Below are positions 1 to 9,000 of a stretch of 56,815 nucleotides of DNA, piece after piece (the first letter of the stretch is position 1; each line of letters opens with the position of its first letter). Origin of the DNA: Prolixibacteraceae bacterium (GTDB lineage: Bacteria; Bacteroidota; Bacteroidia; Bacteroidales; Prolixibacteraceae); contig JAFGGY010000181.1 in assembly GCA_016930365.1 (NCBI GenBank), positions 1 to 56,815 of the forward strand, given 5' to 3'. The notes below the pieces were generated by a model. The model worked only from the letters and a program-made list of their open reading frames with translations. It was not told the origin of the DNA and made no database searches. Both the position numbers and the translations under genes were made by a program.

Positions 1-757
1 TACCCATTCGCATATTTATTCCGAAGATTTTAACGGTGAAGTTGATGAAGTGGTAAGAAGAGCCTTCGAAGCTGGTGTTGATAAAATTTTACTGCCCAAC
101 ATCGATAGTTCGTCAATAAAAATGATGATGGATTTGTCGGCTCGTTACCCCGAGGCATTATTTCCGATGATGGGCATACATCCAACATCGGTAAAGGAAG
201 ATTACGAAGATGAGCTTGAGGTAATAAGTTATTGGCTTCGGAAAGAACGTTTTTTCGGCATTGGTGAAATAGGTATCGATTTTTATTGGGACAATACTTT
301 TCGAACAGAACAGGAATTTGTATTCCGAAAGCAGCTGCAATTGGCTCAGGAGTACGAATTGCCGGTTTCGATTCATACACGTGATTCGTTCGATACTGCC
401 TTCCGAATTGTAGAGGAAGAGTTGCAGAATGGTAGTCTTAGTGGTGTGTTTCATTGTTTTACCGGTACGGTCGGGCAGGCACAAAAAGTACTGTCGAAAG
501 GATTAAAAATTGGAGTTGGAGGCATCGTAACCTTTAAGAATGCCGGCATCGATCGAATGATTGAGCAGCTGAGCCTGAAGGACATTGTAATCGAAACCGA
601 TTCGCCTTACCTGGCTCCCAGCCCTATGCGTGGTAAGCAAAACGAAAGTTCATACCTGGTTTATATTGTGGAAAAACTTGCCGACATTTTTCATACCACC
701 GGGGATGAAGTAAAAAGAGTAACGACGCAAACCGCACAAGAAATCTTCAGAATATAG
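1..757 (+). CDS. tatD: TatD family metal-dependent hydrolase (5' truncated by window edge)
   Basis: The reading frame is open from base 2 and lacks its first few codons. It begins with THSH, the HxH metal-binding pair that opens TatD proteins. Further family residues are visible: the Glu in GEIGID, the His in VSIHTRD, the His in FHCFTG and the Asp in IETDSPYL, which together make the two-metal site of the TIM-barrel fold. TatD-family enzymes are cytosolic Mg-dependent nucleases (3'-5' exonuclease activity in the E. coli member). A GTG inside the frame at 50 is not the start, because the HxH motif lies upstream of it. ansA follows 93 bp later with its own promoter-like box. The family call is firm; the substrate is not shown by sequence. 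Confidence 0.93.
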   Translation, partial: THSHIYSEDFNGEVDEVVRRAFEAGVDKILLPNIDSSSIKMMMDLSARYPEALFPMMGIHPTSVKEDYEDELEVISYWLRKERFFGIGEIGIDFYWDNTFRTEQEFVFRKQLQLAQEYELPVSIHTRDSFDTAFRIVEEELQNGSLSGVFHCFTGTVGQAQKVLSKGLKIGVGGIVTFKNAGIDRMIEQLSLKDIVIETDSPYLAPSPMRGKQNESSYLVYIVEKLADIFHTTGDEVKRVTTQTAQEIFRI

Positions 758-813
758 TTTATGGTACGGGTGTATTTTTAGCTAAACACGACCGGGGCTA
801 TCGCTAAAAATTG

Positions 814-821
814 TACATTTG
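814..821 (+). promoter_or_regulatory. Bacteroidota -7 promoter box before ansA
   Basis: TACATTTG matches the Bacteroidota TAnnTTTG box and lies 30 bp before the ansA ATG. No clear -33 TTTG is visible at the usual distance, so this rests on the -7 box alone. Confidence 0.45.
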
Positions 822-850
822 GCTACCTTTTCAAGCAACGATAAAGCTCA

Positions 851-1876
851 ATGCAAACATCGATTTTAATTATATACACCGGAGGAACCATTGGTATGGT
901 TCAACGTCCCGAAGATGGTTCGCTTTCGCCGGTTAATTTCGACGAGCTGTTGAAAGAAGTACCTATGTTGAATAAATTTGGCTTCTTAATCGATTCGGTA
1001 TCGTTCGACCCGGTTCTCGATTCTTCGAATATTACACCCGAAATATGGTACGATTTGGCTGGTGTAATCGAAAAAAATTATCAAAAGTACGACGGATTTG
1101 TTGTCTTGCACGGCACCGATACCATGGCTTACAGCGCTTCGGCTTTAAGTTTTATGTTCGAAAACCTCGATAAACCAGTAGTTTTTACTGGCTCGCAATT
1201 GCCCATTGGAACTTTACGTACCGATGGCAAAGAAAACCTGATTACGGCTGTTGAAATTGCTGCAGCAAAAATTAATGGTAAAGCAATAGTGCCGGAGGTG
1301 TGCATATATTTCGATTCGAAGCTGTATCGTGGAAATCGTACTTCGAAGGTTGATTCGCAGCAGTTCAGGGCTTTTGATTCAAAAAATTACCCGCCACTGG
1401 CAAGGGCAGGTGTCGAAATAAGCTATAATACCGAATATGTGAACTATACCACAAATAAAGGTGTGTTTTCAGTCAATTACAAACTCAACACCAATGTGGT
1501 GTTGTTAAAAATATTCCCGGGTATTCGCGAGTCAGTGCTCGAATCGATAATTGGAATCGAAGGGTTACAAGGCATTGTGCTCGAATCGTATGGCTCGGGA
1601 AATGTGCCTCAGCTTGAATGGTTTACCCGACTGATAAAAAAGGCTGTTGACAAAGGCATTGTTGTACTCAATATCAGCCAGTGCGCCGGAGGCAAGGTTG
1701 AGCAGGGGCGTTACGAAACCAGTGTAGATATGAAAAAGATTGGCGTAATAAGTGGTTTCGATATGACCAGCGAAGCCGCAATTACCAAAATGATGTTCTT
1801 ATTAGGGCACGAACTTCAGCTTTCTGAGGTCGGGAGGTATCTATCGCAAAACCTAAAAGGAGAAATAACGGCTTAG
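851..1876 (+). CDS. ansA: Type I (cytosolic) L-asparaginase
   Basis: A 341-residue protein that hydrolyses L-asparagine to aspartate and ammonia. The N-terminal YTGGTIGM carries the first catalytic Thr, and HGTDTMAYSASAL (about residue 87) carries the second Thr-Asp pair; both are signatures of the asparaginase/glutaminase family. There is no signal peptide, and the length fits type I cytosolic enzymes. It follows tatD on the same strand. The ATG at 851 is preferred because the glycine-rich catalytic loop begins about ten residues later, as usual in the family. Confidence in the function is high. Confidence 0.95.
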   Translation: MQTSILIIYTGGTIGMVQRPEDGSLSPVNFDELLKEVPMLNKFGFLIDSVSFDPVLDSSNITPEIWYDLAGVIEKNYQKYDGFVVLHGTDTMAYSASALSFMFENLDKPVVFTGSQLPIGTLRTDGKENLITAVEIAAAKINGKAIVPEVCIYFDSKLYRGNRTSKVDSQQFRAFDSKNYPPLARAGVEISYNTEYVNYTTNKGVFSVNYKLNTNVVLLKIFPGIRESVLESIIGIEGLQGIVLESYGSGNVPQLEWFTRLIKKAVDKGIVVLNISQCAGGKVEQGRYETSVDMKKIGVISGFDMTSEAAITKMMFLLGHELQLSEVGRYLSQNLKGEITA

Positions 1877-2049
1877 GTTTGCTTATTCTTTATTTTTTTT
1901 TGTATTTTTCACCCCTCAAAAAACGCTTGTAATAAATATATGCGAAATGATGCTTGTTTCTCAGTTTATTAAGGGCGTTATTGTTTAGTCGTTCTGCGAG
2001 GTATTGAATGAATTAGAAGAGAAGGATGCGTTGCATAAAAAAAAACGAT

Positions 2050-2087
2050 ACAGAATAGGTGTTTAAGAACATATTCTGTGTTTTTTA
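2050..2087 (+). terminator. Possible intrinsic terminator upstream of tRNA-Ser
   Basis: ACAGAATA (2050-2057) pairs with TATTCTGT (2072-2079) around a 14-base loop and is followed by six T residues. It could end the ansA transcript. The loop is large and the stem AT-rich, so the call is tentative. The remaining 1877-2049 shows no gene. Confidence 0.4.
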
Positions 2088-2107
2088 CGTGATAATGTAC
2101 GATTTTT

Positions 2108-2194
2108 GGAGAGGTGCAGGAGTGGCTGAACTGGCACGCCTGGAAAGCGTGTGTACCTGGAAGGGTACCGAGGGTTCGAATCCCTCTCTCTCCG
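2108..2194 (+). tRNA. tRNA-Ser (anticodon GGA)
   Basis: An 87-nt class II tRNA. The acceptor GGAGAGG (2108-2114) pairs with TCTCTCC (2187-2193), with one G-U pair. The anticodon stem CACGC/GCGTG (2135-2139 / 2147-2151) encloses CTGGAAA with anticodon GGA at 2142-2144. A long variable arm follows, then the T arm GAGGG-TTCGAAT-CCCTC. The discriminator base is G. A complete CCA is not encoded: CA follows the discriminator, so the tail must be completed by nucleotidyltransferase. Confidence 0.97.
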
Positions 2195-2267
2195 CAATAT
2201 AGGTTGAATGTTTTTTTACATAAATAAAATAAATCAGAATAATTGTTGAATAAATTTAAAAATCATC

Positions 2268-3086
2268 ATGAAAAAATTATTTGCGTTAATAGCTGTTCTT
2301 ACGATATTCATGTTTGGAATGTCGGTAAATGTTGTTGCTCAGGACGAAGCTGAAGTTGCTACCGAAGAGGTTGCCGAAGCTGCTGATTCAACGACTTATG
2401 ATTTATACGAAGACACAGTGGAAGAAGAAGCTCTTAAAGTAGAAAGTGGGCTCTCACTTCACAGTCAGTTGAAACAAAAATTTATTGAAGGTGGACCTTC
2501 TTTTATGGCCACCGTACTTATTGCCTTAATTCTTGGTTTAGCTTTGGCTATCGAGCGTATTATTTACTTAAACCTTGCTTCAACGAATACCAAAAAATTG
2601 TTGGCAAAAGTTGAAGACGCTCTGGCTAACGGTGGTGTTGAAGAAGCTAAAGAAGTATGCCGCAATACTCGTGGTCCTGTTGCAAGTATCTTTTACCAGG
2701 GGCTTGACCGTTACGACGATGGCGTTGACGTTGTTGAAAAGTCAGTAGTTTCATACGGTAGTGTACAAGCCGGATTACTTGAAAAAGGTTTGAGCTGGAT
2801 AGCCCTGTTTATTGCGTTGGCTCCTATGCTTGGATTTATGGGTACTGTAATTGGTATGATTGGTGCATTCGACGCTATTGAGGTTGCTGGTGATATCAGC
2901 CCGTCGTTGGTTGCCGGTGGTATTAAAGTAGCTTTGATTACAACCGTATTTGGTTTGATTGTAGCGATTGTATTACAGATTTTCTATAACTATTGTGTTG
3001 CAAAAATTGACAGTATTGTAAACAGCATGGAAGATGCTTCTATTTCATTGCTTGATTTGGTTGTAAAACACAGTGCTAAAAAATAA
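2268..3086 (+). CDS. exbB: MotA/TolQ/ExbB proton channel family protein
   Basis: A 272-residue inner-membrane protein. A hydrophobic N-terminus with a likely cleavage after VVAQ (about residue 25) is followed by an acidic stretch (25-55), then three membrane segments near 78-100, 172-197 and 213-240. LAPMLGFMGTVIGMI in the second segment is the family hallmark. ExbB forms the pentameric channel that, with ExbD, uses the proton gradient to energise TonB or a similar envelope machine. The N-terminal signal-like extension is common in Bacteroidota ExbB proteins. The gene opens a four-gene block with tight spacing to 4643. Family assignment is firm; which partner it energises is not visible. Confidence 0.93.
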   Translation: MKKLFALIAVLTIFMFGMSVNVVAQDEAEVATEEVAEAADSTTYDLYEDTVEEEALKVESGLSLHSQLKQKFIEGGPSFMATVLIALILGLALAIERIIYLNLASTNTKKLLAKVEDALANGGVEEAKEVCRNTRGPVASIFYQGLDRYDDGVDVVEKSVVSYGSVQAGLLEKGLSWIALFIALAPMLGFMGTVIGMIGAFDAIEVAGDISPSLVAGGIKVALITTVFGLIVAIVLQIFYNYCVAKIDSIVNSMEDASISLLDLVVKHSAKK

Positions 3087-3094
3087 TTAAACTA

Positions 3095-3559
3095 ATGGAT
3101 AAATCACGTAAAATTACTACGATAGTACTTTGGGTATTAATGATCATATCTATAGCTTTTTTTGTTTACATGTTCGTGTCTATAGATAGTGAAACAGACC
3201 CAAGTGCAAAAGCAGTTGAGTTAATAACTTTAAATATTAATTGGGCCATCATTTTATTTGCCATTGGTGCAGTTATTATTTTGGTTTTTTCTCTACTGCA
3301 AGTGTTTGGCGATAAGTCTAAGCTTATTAATTCAGCTGTATTTTTAGTTTTATTTGCTGCTATTATAGGAATTGGATATGCCTTGGCTTCAAGCGATATT
3401 CCAAATTTCTTTGGCGTTGATAAGTTTATTGCAAATGGTACTGTTAACGAAACAATCTCTCGTTGGATTGGTACAGGTTTGCATGTAACTTATATTCTTT
3501 TGGGGGGTGCATTCCTTTCAATTATTGGATTTAGTACCGTCAAATTATTTAAACGATAG
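3095..3559 (+). CDS. Small four-TM membrane protein in the exbBD block
   Basis: A 154-residue protein with four predicted membrane segments (about 8-28, 48-68, 78-97 and 128-150) and almost no soluble domain. I do not recognise a characterised family. It starts 8 bp after exbB and precedes two exbD genes, so co-expression with the Exb machinery is very likely. The position suggests an accessory subunit or assembly factor, but that is inference from context only. The composition is strongly hydrophobic with aromatic residues at membrane borders. Confidence 0.8.
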   Translation: MDKSRKITTIVLWVLMIISIAFFVYMFVSIDSETDPSAKAVELITLNINWAIILFAIGAVIILVFSLLQVFGDKSKLINSAVFLVLFAAIIGIGYALASSDIPNFFGVDKFIANGTVNETISRWIGTGLHVTYILLGGAFLSIIGFSTVKLFKR

Positions 3560-3595
3560 AGTAGCGATGTTTTATAACATCTAAAATTAATAATT

Positions 3596-4177
3596 ATGCC
3601 AAAAAAATTACCTGAGTATAATGCTTCCTCGTTGGCCGACATCGCTTTCATGCTACTGATGTTCTTCCTGGTTGTTACAACCATGGACGTTGATAGTGGA
3701 CTGGAGCGTCGTTTACCTCAATGGATCGATCCTGAAGATATTGAGGATACTCCGCCAATTAAGGAACGTAACGTTTTTGTTGTTCTCGTCGATCGTAACA
3801 ATCGTTTGATGGTCGAGGGCGAACTTACACGGGTAGAAGACTTAAAGGATAAAACCAAAGAATTTCTTACAAACCCTGCAAATGATGTAAATTTGCCGGA
3901 AAAAGAGGTGAAGGAAATACCTTTCTTCGGACCTTACGAGGTGTTGACCAAGAGCTCTGTAATATCGTTGCAAAACGATGTCGGTACAACTTATGGTACC
4001 TACATTGCTGTTCAAAACGAATTGCTTGCAGCAATTAATGAGTTGCGCGATGACTTGTCGAAGAAAAAATTTGGTAAAGCATTCAATGATCTCAATTCCG
4101 ATCAGCAAGATGCTGTTAAGGAAATCTATCCGCAAAAGATATCAGAAGCTGAACCTAGAAAAATAGGAGGACGATAG
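3596..4177 (+). CDS. exbD: ExbD/TolR family protein (first copy)
   Basis: A 193-residue protein with one N-terminal membrane segment. SLADIAFMLLMFFLVVTTMD (about residues 12-31) contains the conserved transmembrane Asp needed for proton coupling in ExbD/TolR. The rest is a periplasmic domain, longer than the usual 135-150 residues and with a charged C-terminal part. It partners ExbB encoded at 2268. The next exbD begins one base after the stop codon. Two non-identical ExbD proteins per block are usual in Bacteroidota and may form a mixed dimer (inference). Confidence 0.92.
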   Translation: MPKKLPEYNASSLADIAFMLLMFFLVVTTMDVDSGLERRLPQWIDPEDIEDTPPIKERNVFVVLVDRNNRLMVEGELTRVEDLKDKTKEFLTNPANDVNLPEKEVKEIPFFGPYEVLTKSSVISLQNDVGTTYGTYIAVQNELLAAINELRDDLSKKKFGKAFNDLNSDQQDAVKEIYPQKISEAEPRKIGGR

Positions 4178-4178
4178 T

Positions 4179-4643
4179 ATGTCAAAATTTAGAAAAAGTG
4201 ATAATAAAGAAACTCCTGCTATTTCAACAGCATCATTACCTGATATTGTGTTTATGTTGTTATTCTTTATCATGGTTTCAACAACCATGCGCGAAACAAC
4301 AATGAAAGTTCGGGTTTCATTACCTGAAGCTACAGAAATATCTAAACTCGAGAAAAAATCGCTCGTTAGTTATATTTATGTGGGGCCTCCACAGCAACAA
4401 TTTGTTTCACAAATGGGTAGTGAGCCTCGTATTCAGCTTAACGACGACTTTAAAGATGTTAAAGATATAATCGACTATGTTGAGTCTGAACGTCAGTCGT
4501 TGGAAGAGCAAGAGCAAAAACAAATGATTGTATCGCTTAAAGTGGATGAATATACCAAAATGGGTATTGTTACTGACATAAAGCAGGAATTGCGAAAAGC
4601 AGCAGCATTGCACATTAACTATTCAACTAAAAAAGGAAAATAG
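4179..4643 (+). CDS. exbD: ExbD/TolR family protein (second copy)
   Basis: A 154-residue paralogue of the preceding ExbD, with the same N-terminal membrane segment and Asp (SLPDIVFMLLFFIMVSTTM, about residues 19-37) and a shorter periplasmic domain. Translation is probably coupled to the first exbD, since only one base separates them. It closes the block; a hairpin terminator follows. The two copies share the membrane anchor but differ in their periplasmic part, which suggests different contacts. Confidence 0.92.
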   Translation: MSKFRKSDNKETPAISTASLPDIVFMLLFFIMVSTTMRETTMKVRVSLPEATEISKLEKKSLVSYIYVGPPQQQFVSQMGSEPRIQLNDDFKDVKDIIDYVESERQSLEEQEQKQMIVSLKVDEYTKMGIVTDIKQELRKAAALHINYSTKKGK

Positions 4644-4670
4644 AATAAATTTGTTTTTATGATATTATTT

Positions 4671-4703
4671 AGGGCAATCGTAATACGGTTGCCCTATTTT
4701 ATT
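4671..4703. terminator. Terminator between converging exbD and glgB
   Basis: AGGGCAATCG (4671-4680) pairs with CGGTTGCCCT (4686-4695), with one G-U pair, and a T-rich tract follows on the plus strand. It lies in the 58-bp gap between converging genes and ends the exb block. Confidence 0.75.
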
Positions 4704-6708
4704 ATCTAATTTTTTGAAATCCTTCTCGCTTGAGTACAAAGGCTGTGCGCGAAGGGATATATAAGCGCAAATAATGCTGCTTGGTGTCCGATGGTATGGT
4801 GTAATAATTTATTTGTTCATCGATACGGTCGAAGCCTCCAAGGTGTCCGGCGTCGGTGTTTAGTACAATCTTAAACTTATTGGCGTCCATTGGGATGCCA
4901 TAGTCGGGAAACGATTGGCTGGGATTAAAATTGAAAACAAACAGGAAGTTGCCCCTGGAATAAGCGATTACCTGGTCGGTTTTATTTTCCCATATTTTCC
5001 AAACCTCCGGTATTGATAACAGGTTCGATTCGGATATGAGATCTATCATTTCCTTGTCGAAGTCTTTTAGCCAATGATATTTTAGTTCAACATTGTCTGA
5101 AATGCTCCATAGCCTGCGTGCATGTTTGTACGACCAATGATTTCCTTCTCTTGGAAAGTCAATCCATTCGGGATGCCCAAATTCGTTGCCCATAAAGTTT
5201 AGGTAAGCGCCACCTGCACAACTGGCAGTAATCAAACGTATCATTTTGTGCAGTGCTATGCCCCGGTCAACAGCTAAGTTGGGCTGATCCTTGCGCATGC
5301 TGAAATACATTTCTTTGTCGATAAGTCTGAAAATGATGGTTTTGTCGCCAACAAGAGCTTGGTCGTGACTCTCGGCATAGCTCACCACTTTTTCATCGTC
5401 GCGATGGGCGGTCATGTTATGAAATATCTCACCAACCTCCCAATTTTCATCCTTTTTTTCTTTTATGGTTTTTATCCAGTAATCTGGAACACCCATGCTC
5501 ATTCGATAGTCGAACCCGAGGCCTCCATCGCTTATTTGCGCGGCTAAACCGGGTAATCCACTCATGTCTTCGGCTATTGAAAGTGCAAGTGGGTTTACCT
5601 CGTGAATGAGTTTATTGGCCATAATAAAATACGAAATAGCTTCGTAATCAAGGTTCGGCGTAAAATAATCGTCGTAGCCATTAAATGCTTTTCCAAGCCC
5701 ATGGTCGAGATACAGCATGCTGGTTACGCCATCGAAACGAAAACCGTCGAATTTGTATTCTTCGAGCCAGTATTTAAGGTTCGATAGCAAAAAGTGCAGA
5801 ACTTCGTTTTTACCGTAATTAAAGCAGTACGAGTCCCATGCCGGGTGTAGGCCTCGTCCACCGTCGTGAAAAAACTGGTATTGCGTACCATCGTATCGAC
5901 CCAGACCTTCTACCTCGTTTTTTACTGCATGCGAGTGGATAAGATCCATAATAACAGCTATACCCATTTGGTGGGCTTCGTCGATTAGTCTTTTTAGGTC
6001 TTCGGGAGTGCCAAAGCGCGACGAAACAGCAAAAAAACTTGACACATGATATCCGAAACTTCCATAATATGGATGTTCGGGAATAGCCATGAGTTGCAGT
6101 ACATTATATCCGGCTTTATTTATACGTGGAAGTATTTCTTCTCTGAAAGAATTAAAAGTATGCACTTTTTCGGTTTCGCCCGACATGCCAATATGTGCTT
6201 CATAAATGAGGGGGGCAGAGTCTTTGCGTTTAAACGTAGAAATTTGCCAATTATATGGGTTGTCAGGAAACCATACTTGGGCGTTAAATATTTTGGTTTC
6301 AGAGTCTTGTATAACTCGCGTTGCCCAAGCGGGAATACGCTTGCCTTCGCCTCCTTCCCATTCTATTTGCAAGGCATAAAGGTCTTTGTGTTTCAGCTGC
6401 TTTTGGTCGAGAACAAGCTCCCACACTCCCTTGCTAATTTGTACGAACGCATAGTCAGAATTCTTGCTCCAATGACAAAAATCTCCAATAAGATAGATGT
6501 TTGTTGCATTGGGTGCCCACTCCCGAATGTGCCATTTGTTGCCGTTCTGATGCAATCCAAAGTAGTGATGCCCCATGGCAAAATCGTAAAGCGATTTGTT
6601 GCCGGTAAGTTCGATTTCTTTTTCGTCCGATTGTAAACACCATTCAAGTATCGAATTGGAAAAGGGTTTTAGCCATGGGTCGTTATCAATTAAGCGTAAG
6701 TTCTTCAT
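4702..6708 (-). CDS. glgB: 1,4-alpha-glucan branching enzyme (GH13)
   Basis: A 668-residue cytosolic enzyme that cuts alpha-1,4 glucan chains and rejoins them by alpha-1,6 links during glycogen synthesis. An N-terminal CBM48-like domain (about 45-150, with HIREWAPNATNIYLIGDF) precedes the GH13 barrel. Catalytic landmarks are FDGFRFDGVTSMLY (nucleophile Asp), SIAEDMSG (acid/base Glu) and AESHDQALVGDK (third carboxylate). GNEFGHPEWIDFPREGN and the overall length resemble the eukaryotic-type branching enzymes common in Bacteroidota more than E. coli GlgB. It lies 66 bp downstream of kdsB on the same strand and may be co-transcribed with it. Confidence 0.92.
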   Translation of the reverse strand: MKNLRLIDNDPWLKPFSNSILEWCLQSDEKEIELTGNKSLYDFAMGHHYFGLHQNGNKWHIREWAPNATNIYLIGDFCHWSKNSDYAFVQISKGVWELVLDQKQLKHKDLYALQIEWEGGEGKRIPAWATRVIQDSETKIFNAQVWFPDNPYNWQISTFKRKDSAPLIYEAHIGMSGETEKVHTFNSFREEILPRINKAGYNVLQLMAIPEHPYYGSFGYHVSSFFAVSSRFGTPEDLKRLIDEAHQMGIAVIMDLIHSHAVKNEVEGLGRYDGTQYQFFHDGGRGLHPAWDSYCFNYGKNEVLHFLLSNLKYWLEEYKFDGFRFDGVTSMLYLDHGLGKAFNGYDDYFTPNLDYEAISYFIMANKLIHEVNPLALSIAEDMSGLPGLAAQISDGGLGFDYRMSMGVPDYWIKTIKEKKDENWEVGEIFHNMTAHRDDEKVVSYAESHDQALVGDKTIIFRLIDKEMYFSMRKDQPNLAVDRGIALHKMIRLITASCAGGAYLNFMGNEFGHPEWIDFPREGNHWSYKHARRLWSISDNVELKYHWLKDFDKEMIDLISESNLLSIPEVWKIWENKTDQVIAYSRGNFLFVFNFNPSQSFPDYGIPMDANKFKIVLNTDAGHLGGFDRIDEQINYYTIPSDTKQHYLRLYIPSRTAFVLKREGFQKIR

Positions 6709-6774
6709 ATCTGATAATAATTTTTCTAAATTATGAAAATCTTTCGACTTCCGTTAGGCTCAAAACAAATTACT

Positions 6775-7533
6775 TTAACCAATATTTTTTTGCTTTTCAA
6801 GAATGCGTAAAACCCGTTGAAGATCTTCAGGCGTATCGATGCCAATATTTACTTCGTTAGTGTGTGCAACTTTTATTTTGTACCCATTTTCGAGCCAGCG
6901 TAACTGTTCAAGTTTTTCGGCTAATTCTAAAGGTGTTTGGCTTAACTTGGCTAATGCTGCAAGAGTTTTGGCCCGATAAGCATAAAGCCCCAGATGCAGG
7001 CGGTAAGGCTGTTTATTTAACCATTCTTTTTTGTCGATATCGCGCTGAAAAGGAATGGTTTGACGGCTAAAATACATGGCGCGATGGTTGATATCGCAAA
7101 CCACTTTAACTTTGTTGATATCGAAAAGTGTTTCGTATGTCGAAATGGTGGTTGACAGGGTCGCAATATCGGTTTGGTTATCGTCGAAACAGTCCAGCAG
7201 GCTTTTGATTTGATTTTCGATAAAAAAAGGTTCGTCGCCCTGGATGTTTACCACGATATCAAAATCAATTGTTTCTTTTATAATTTGAGCGGCTTCGGCA
7301 CAGCGATCGGTGCCACTTTGATGCTCGGGAGAAGTCATTACTACATTGCCTCCAAATGATTTTACGGTATCGGCAATTCGTTGGTCGTCGGTGGCAACTG
7401 CCGCATAATCAAACAGTGCTTTGCTGCGTTCATATACGTGTTGTACCATGGGTTTGTTGCCGATTATGGCAAGCGGTTTGCCCGGAAAGCGAGTCGATGC
7501 ATAACGAGCCGGTATAATTGCGATAGCTATCAT
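6775..7533 (-). CDS. kdsB: 3-deoxy-manno-octulosonate cytidylyltransferase (CMP-KDO synthetase)
   Basis: A 252-residue cytosolic enzyme that activates KDO with CTP to CMP-KDO for LPS inner-core synthesis. The N-terminal IIPARYASTRFPGKPL is the nucleotide-binding signature. NIQGDEPF (about residue 97) and the C-terminal GIDTPEDLQRV are also typical. The length matches the family (about 245-255). It is the first gene of a minus-strand pair with glgB, downstream of a TATCTTTG box. A KDO enzyme implies an LPS-bearing Gram-negative outer membrane. Confidence 0.95.
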   Translation of the reverse strand: MIAIAIIPARYASTRFPGKPLAIIGNKPMVQHVYERSKALFDYAAVATDDQRIADTVKSFGGNVVMTSPEHQSGTDRCAEAAQIIKETIDFDIVVNIQGDEPFFIENQIKSLLDCFDDNQTDIATLSTTISTYETLFDINKVKVVCDINHRAMYFSRQTIPFQRDIDKKEWLNKQPYRLHLGLYAYRAKTLAALAKLSQTPLELAEKLEQLRWLENGYKIKVAHTNEVNIGIDTPEDLQRVLRILEKQKNIG

Positions 7534-7569
7534 TGAATTGAGTATGTAGTGAGTTTATTGATTTAACAA

Positions 7570-7577
7570 CAAAGATA
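7570..7577 (-). promoter_or_regulatory. Bacteroidota -7 box for kdsB
   Basis: On the minus strand this reads TATCTTTG, an exact TAnnTTTG match, about 37 bp before the kdsB ATG. No convincing -33 element is seen. Confidence 0.45.
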
Positions 7578-7668
7578 ATTAAATGTTGTAATGCACGGAT
7601 GGACTGTAGTAATAATGGTTTTTCGATTTTTTTAACGAACAAGAATTATAAATAGTACGGTAAAATTG

Positions 7669-7676
7669 TAACTTTG
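7669..7676 (+). promoter_or_regulatory. Bacteroidota -7 box for the sigma-54 activator operon
   Basis: TAACTTTG matches TAnnTTTG. It overlaps an in-frame TTG at 7674 that could otherwise be read as a start. A transcript starting just after this box cannot use that TTG, which supports the ATG at 7719. Confidence 0.55.
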
Positions 7677-7718
7677 TCAGTTAAATCGGAAAAAATAGCA
7701 TGTAACACGAAATGTAAT

Positions 7719-8981
7719 ATGGTCGACACTCAGGATATTAAACAACGGTTTGGGATTATTGGTAGTTCGGCAGCTCTAAACCGAGCCATCGAGGTTGCGG
7801 TACAGGTTGCTCCAACCGATTTGTCGGTTTTGATTACCGGCGAAAGCGGGGTGGGTAAGGAGGTATTTCCGCAAATTATTCATCAGTTCTCGGCTCGAAA
7901 GCATGGTAAATACATTGCTGTAAACTGCGGAGCAATACCCGAAGGAACAATCGATTCGGAACTTTTTGGCCATCTAAAAGGTTCGTTTACCGGAGCACTA
8001 TCCGACCGGAAAGGGTATTTTGAAGTAGCCGATGGTGGTACCATTTTTTTGGATGAAGTGGGCGAATTGCCCCTGGCTACACAAGTTCGTTTGTTACGTG
8101 TTCTTGAGGCTGGAGAATTTATAAAAGTTGGTTCTTCACAAGTTCTGAAAACGAATGTGCGGGTGGTTGCTGCTACCAATGTTGATATTCAGAAAGCTAT
8201 TGGCGAAGGCAAATTTCGCGAAGATTTATTTTACCGTTTGAATACTGTGCCGGTGGTCGTTCCTCCTTTGCGCGAAAGGAAGGAAGACATTAACTTGTTG
8301 TTTCGAAAATTTGCACACGATTTTGCCGAGCGATATCGGATGCCAACCATTCGGCTCGACGACGATGCAAAGCATGTGTTGAATACTTTTCAGTGGCCCG
8401 GCAACATCAGACAATTGAAAAATGTGGCCGAACAAATTTCGGTTATCGAAGAAGAACGTGTAATCGATGGTGCTACCATGCGTGCTTATTTGCCACATTT
8501 TCACGAACATCAGCTACCTGCCTTGTATAAGCAAACCGATGAAAATACCTTTGCCTCAGAACGGGAGATTCTTTACAAGGTTTTGTTCGATATGAAAAAA
8601 GACATGACCGATTTGAAGAAACTGGTATTCGATTTGATGCAAAATAACACCTCAGAAAATCAGGTTAAAACTGATAATGCCCGGATTATAAGTAAGTTGT
8701 ATGCCGAGGATAAGGACGATTTCAAAGTAGATGATATAACGAATCCAGACGATGAATATACGCATGTTCCACTGGTTCACACATCTAAAATCGACGAGTC
8801 GCATCACATTGAGGATACCGAAGAATATGTAGAGGAATCGCTTTCGCTTGAAAAAAATGAAAAGGATTTGATCGAAAAGGCACTCGAAAAATACAATGGC
8901 AAACGCAAAAATGCAGCAAAAGAACTCGGCATTTCTGAACGAACCTTGTACCGCAAAATAAAAGAATACAACATTGGTTAA
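7719..8981 (+). CDS. Sigma-54 interaction domain (AAA+) regulator with Fis-type HTH
   Basis: A 420-residue bacterial enhancer-binding protein. The AAA+ domain starts almost at once, with no receiver or sensor domain. GESGVGKE is Walker A, GSFTGA is the sigma-54 contact loop (a variant of GAFTGA), and IFLDEVGEL is Walker B. An acidic linker of roughly 110 residues (about 255-375) leads to a Fis-type helix-turn-helix at the end (NAAKELGISERTLYRKIKEY). It would remodel RNA polymerase-sigma-54 at target promoters. It heads a tight operon with lptE, a TPR-like gene and secG. Its targets are unknown; with no sensory domain, control is probably by level or by a partner (inference). Confidence 0.9.
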   Translation: MVDTQDIKQRFGIIGSSAALNRAIEVAVQVAPTDLSVLITGESGVGKEVFPQIIHQFSARKHGKYIAVNCGAIPEGTIDSELFGHLKGSFTGALSDRKGYFEVADGGTIFLDEVGELPLATQVRLLRVLEAGEFIKVGSSQVLKTNVRVVAATNVDIQKAIGEGKFREDLFYRLNTVPVVVPPLRERKEDINLLFRKFAHDFAERYRMPTIRLDDDAKHVLNTFQWPGNIRQLKNVAEQISVIEEERVIDGATMRAYLPHFHEHQLPALYKQTDENTFASEREILYKVLFDMKKDMTDLKKLVFDLMQNNTSENQVKTDNARIISKLYAEDKDDFKVDDITNPDDEYTHVPLVHTSKIDESHHIEDTEEYVEESLSLEKNEKDLIEKALEKYNGKRKNAAKELGISERTLYRKIKEYNIG

Positions 8982-9000
8982 GCTCTATAATATCAGGAAT

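Noticed and set aside
4702-6708. Branching enzyme as an alpha-amylase or trehalose enzyme
   Set aside because: The CBM48-like N-terminus, branching-type active-site blocks and absence of a signal peptide fit a cytosolic branching enzyme.
7674-7718. TTG start at 7674 for the sigma-54 activator
   Set aside because: The TTG is part of the TAnnTTTG promoter box, and the AAA+ domain begins soon after the ATG at 7719.
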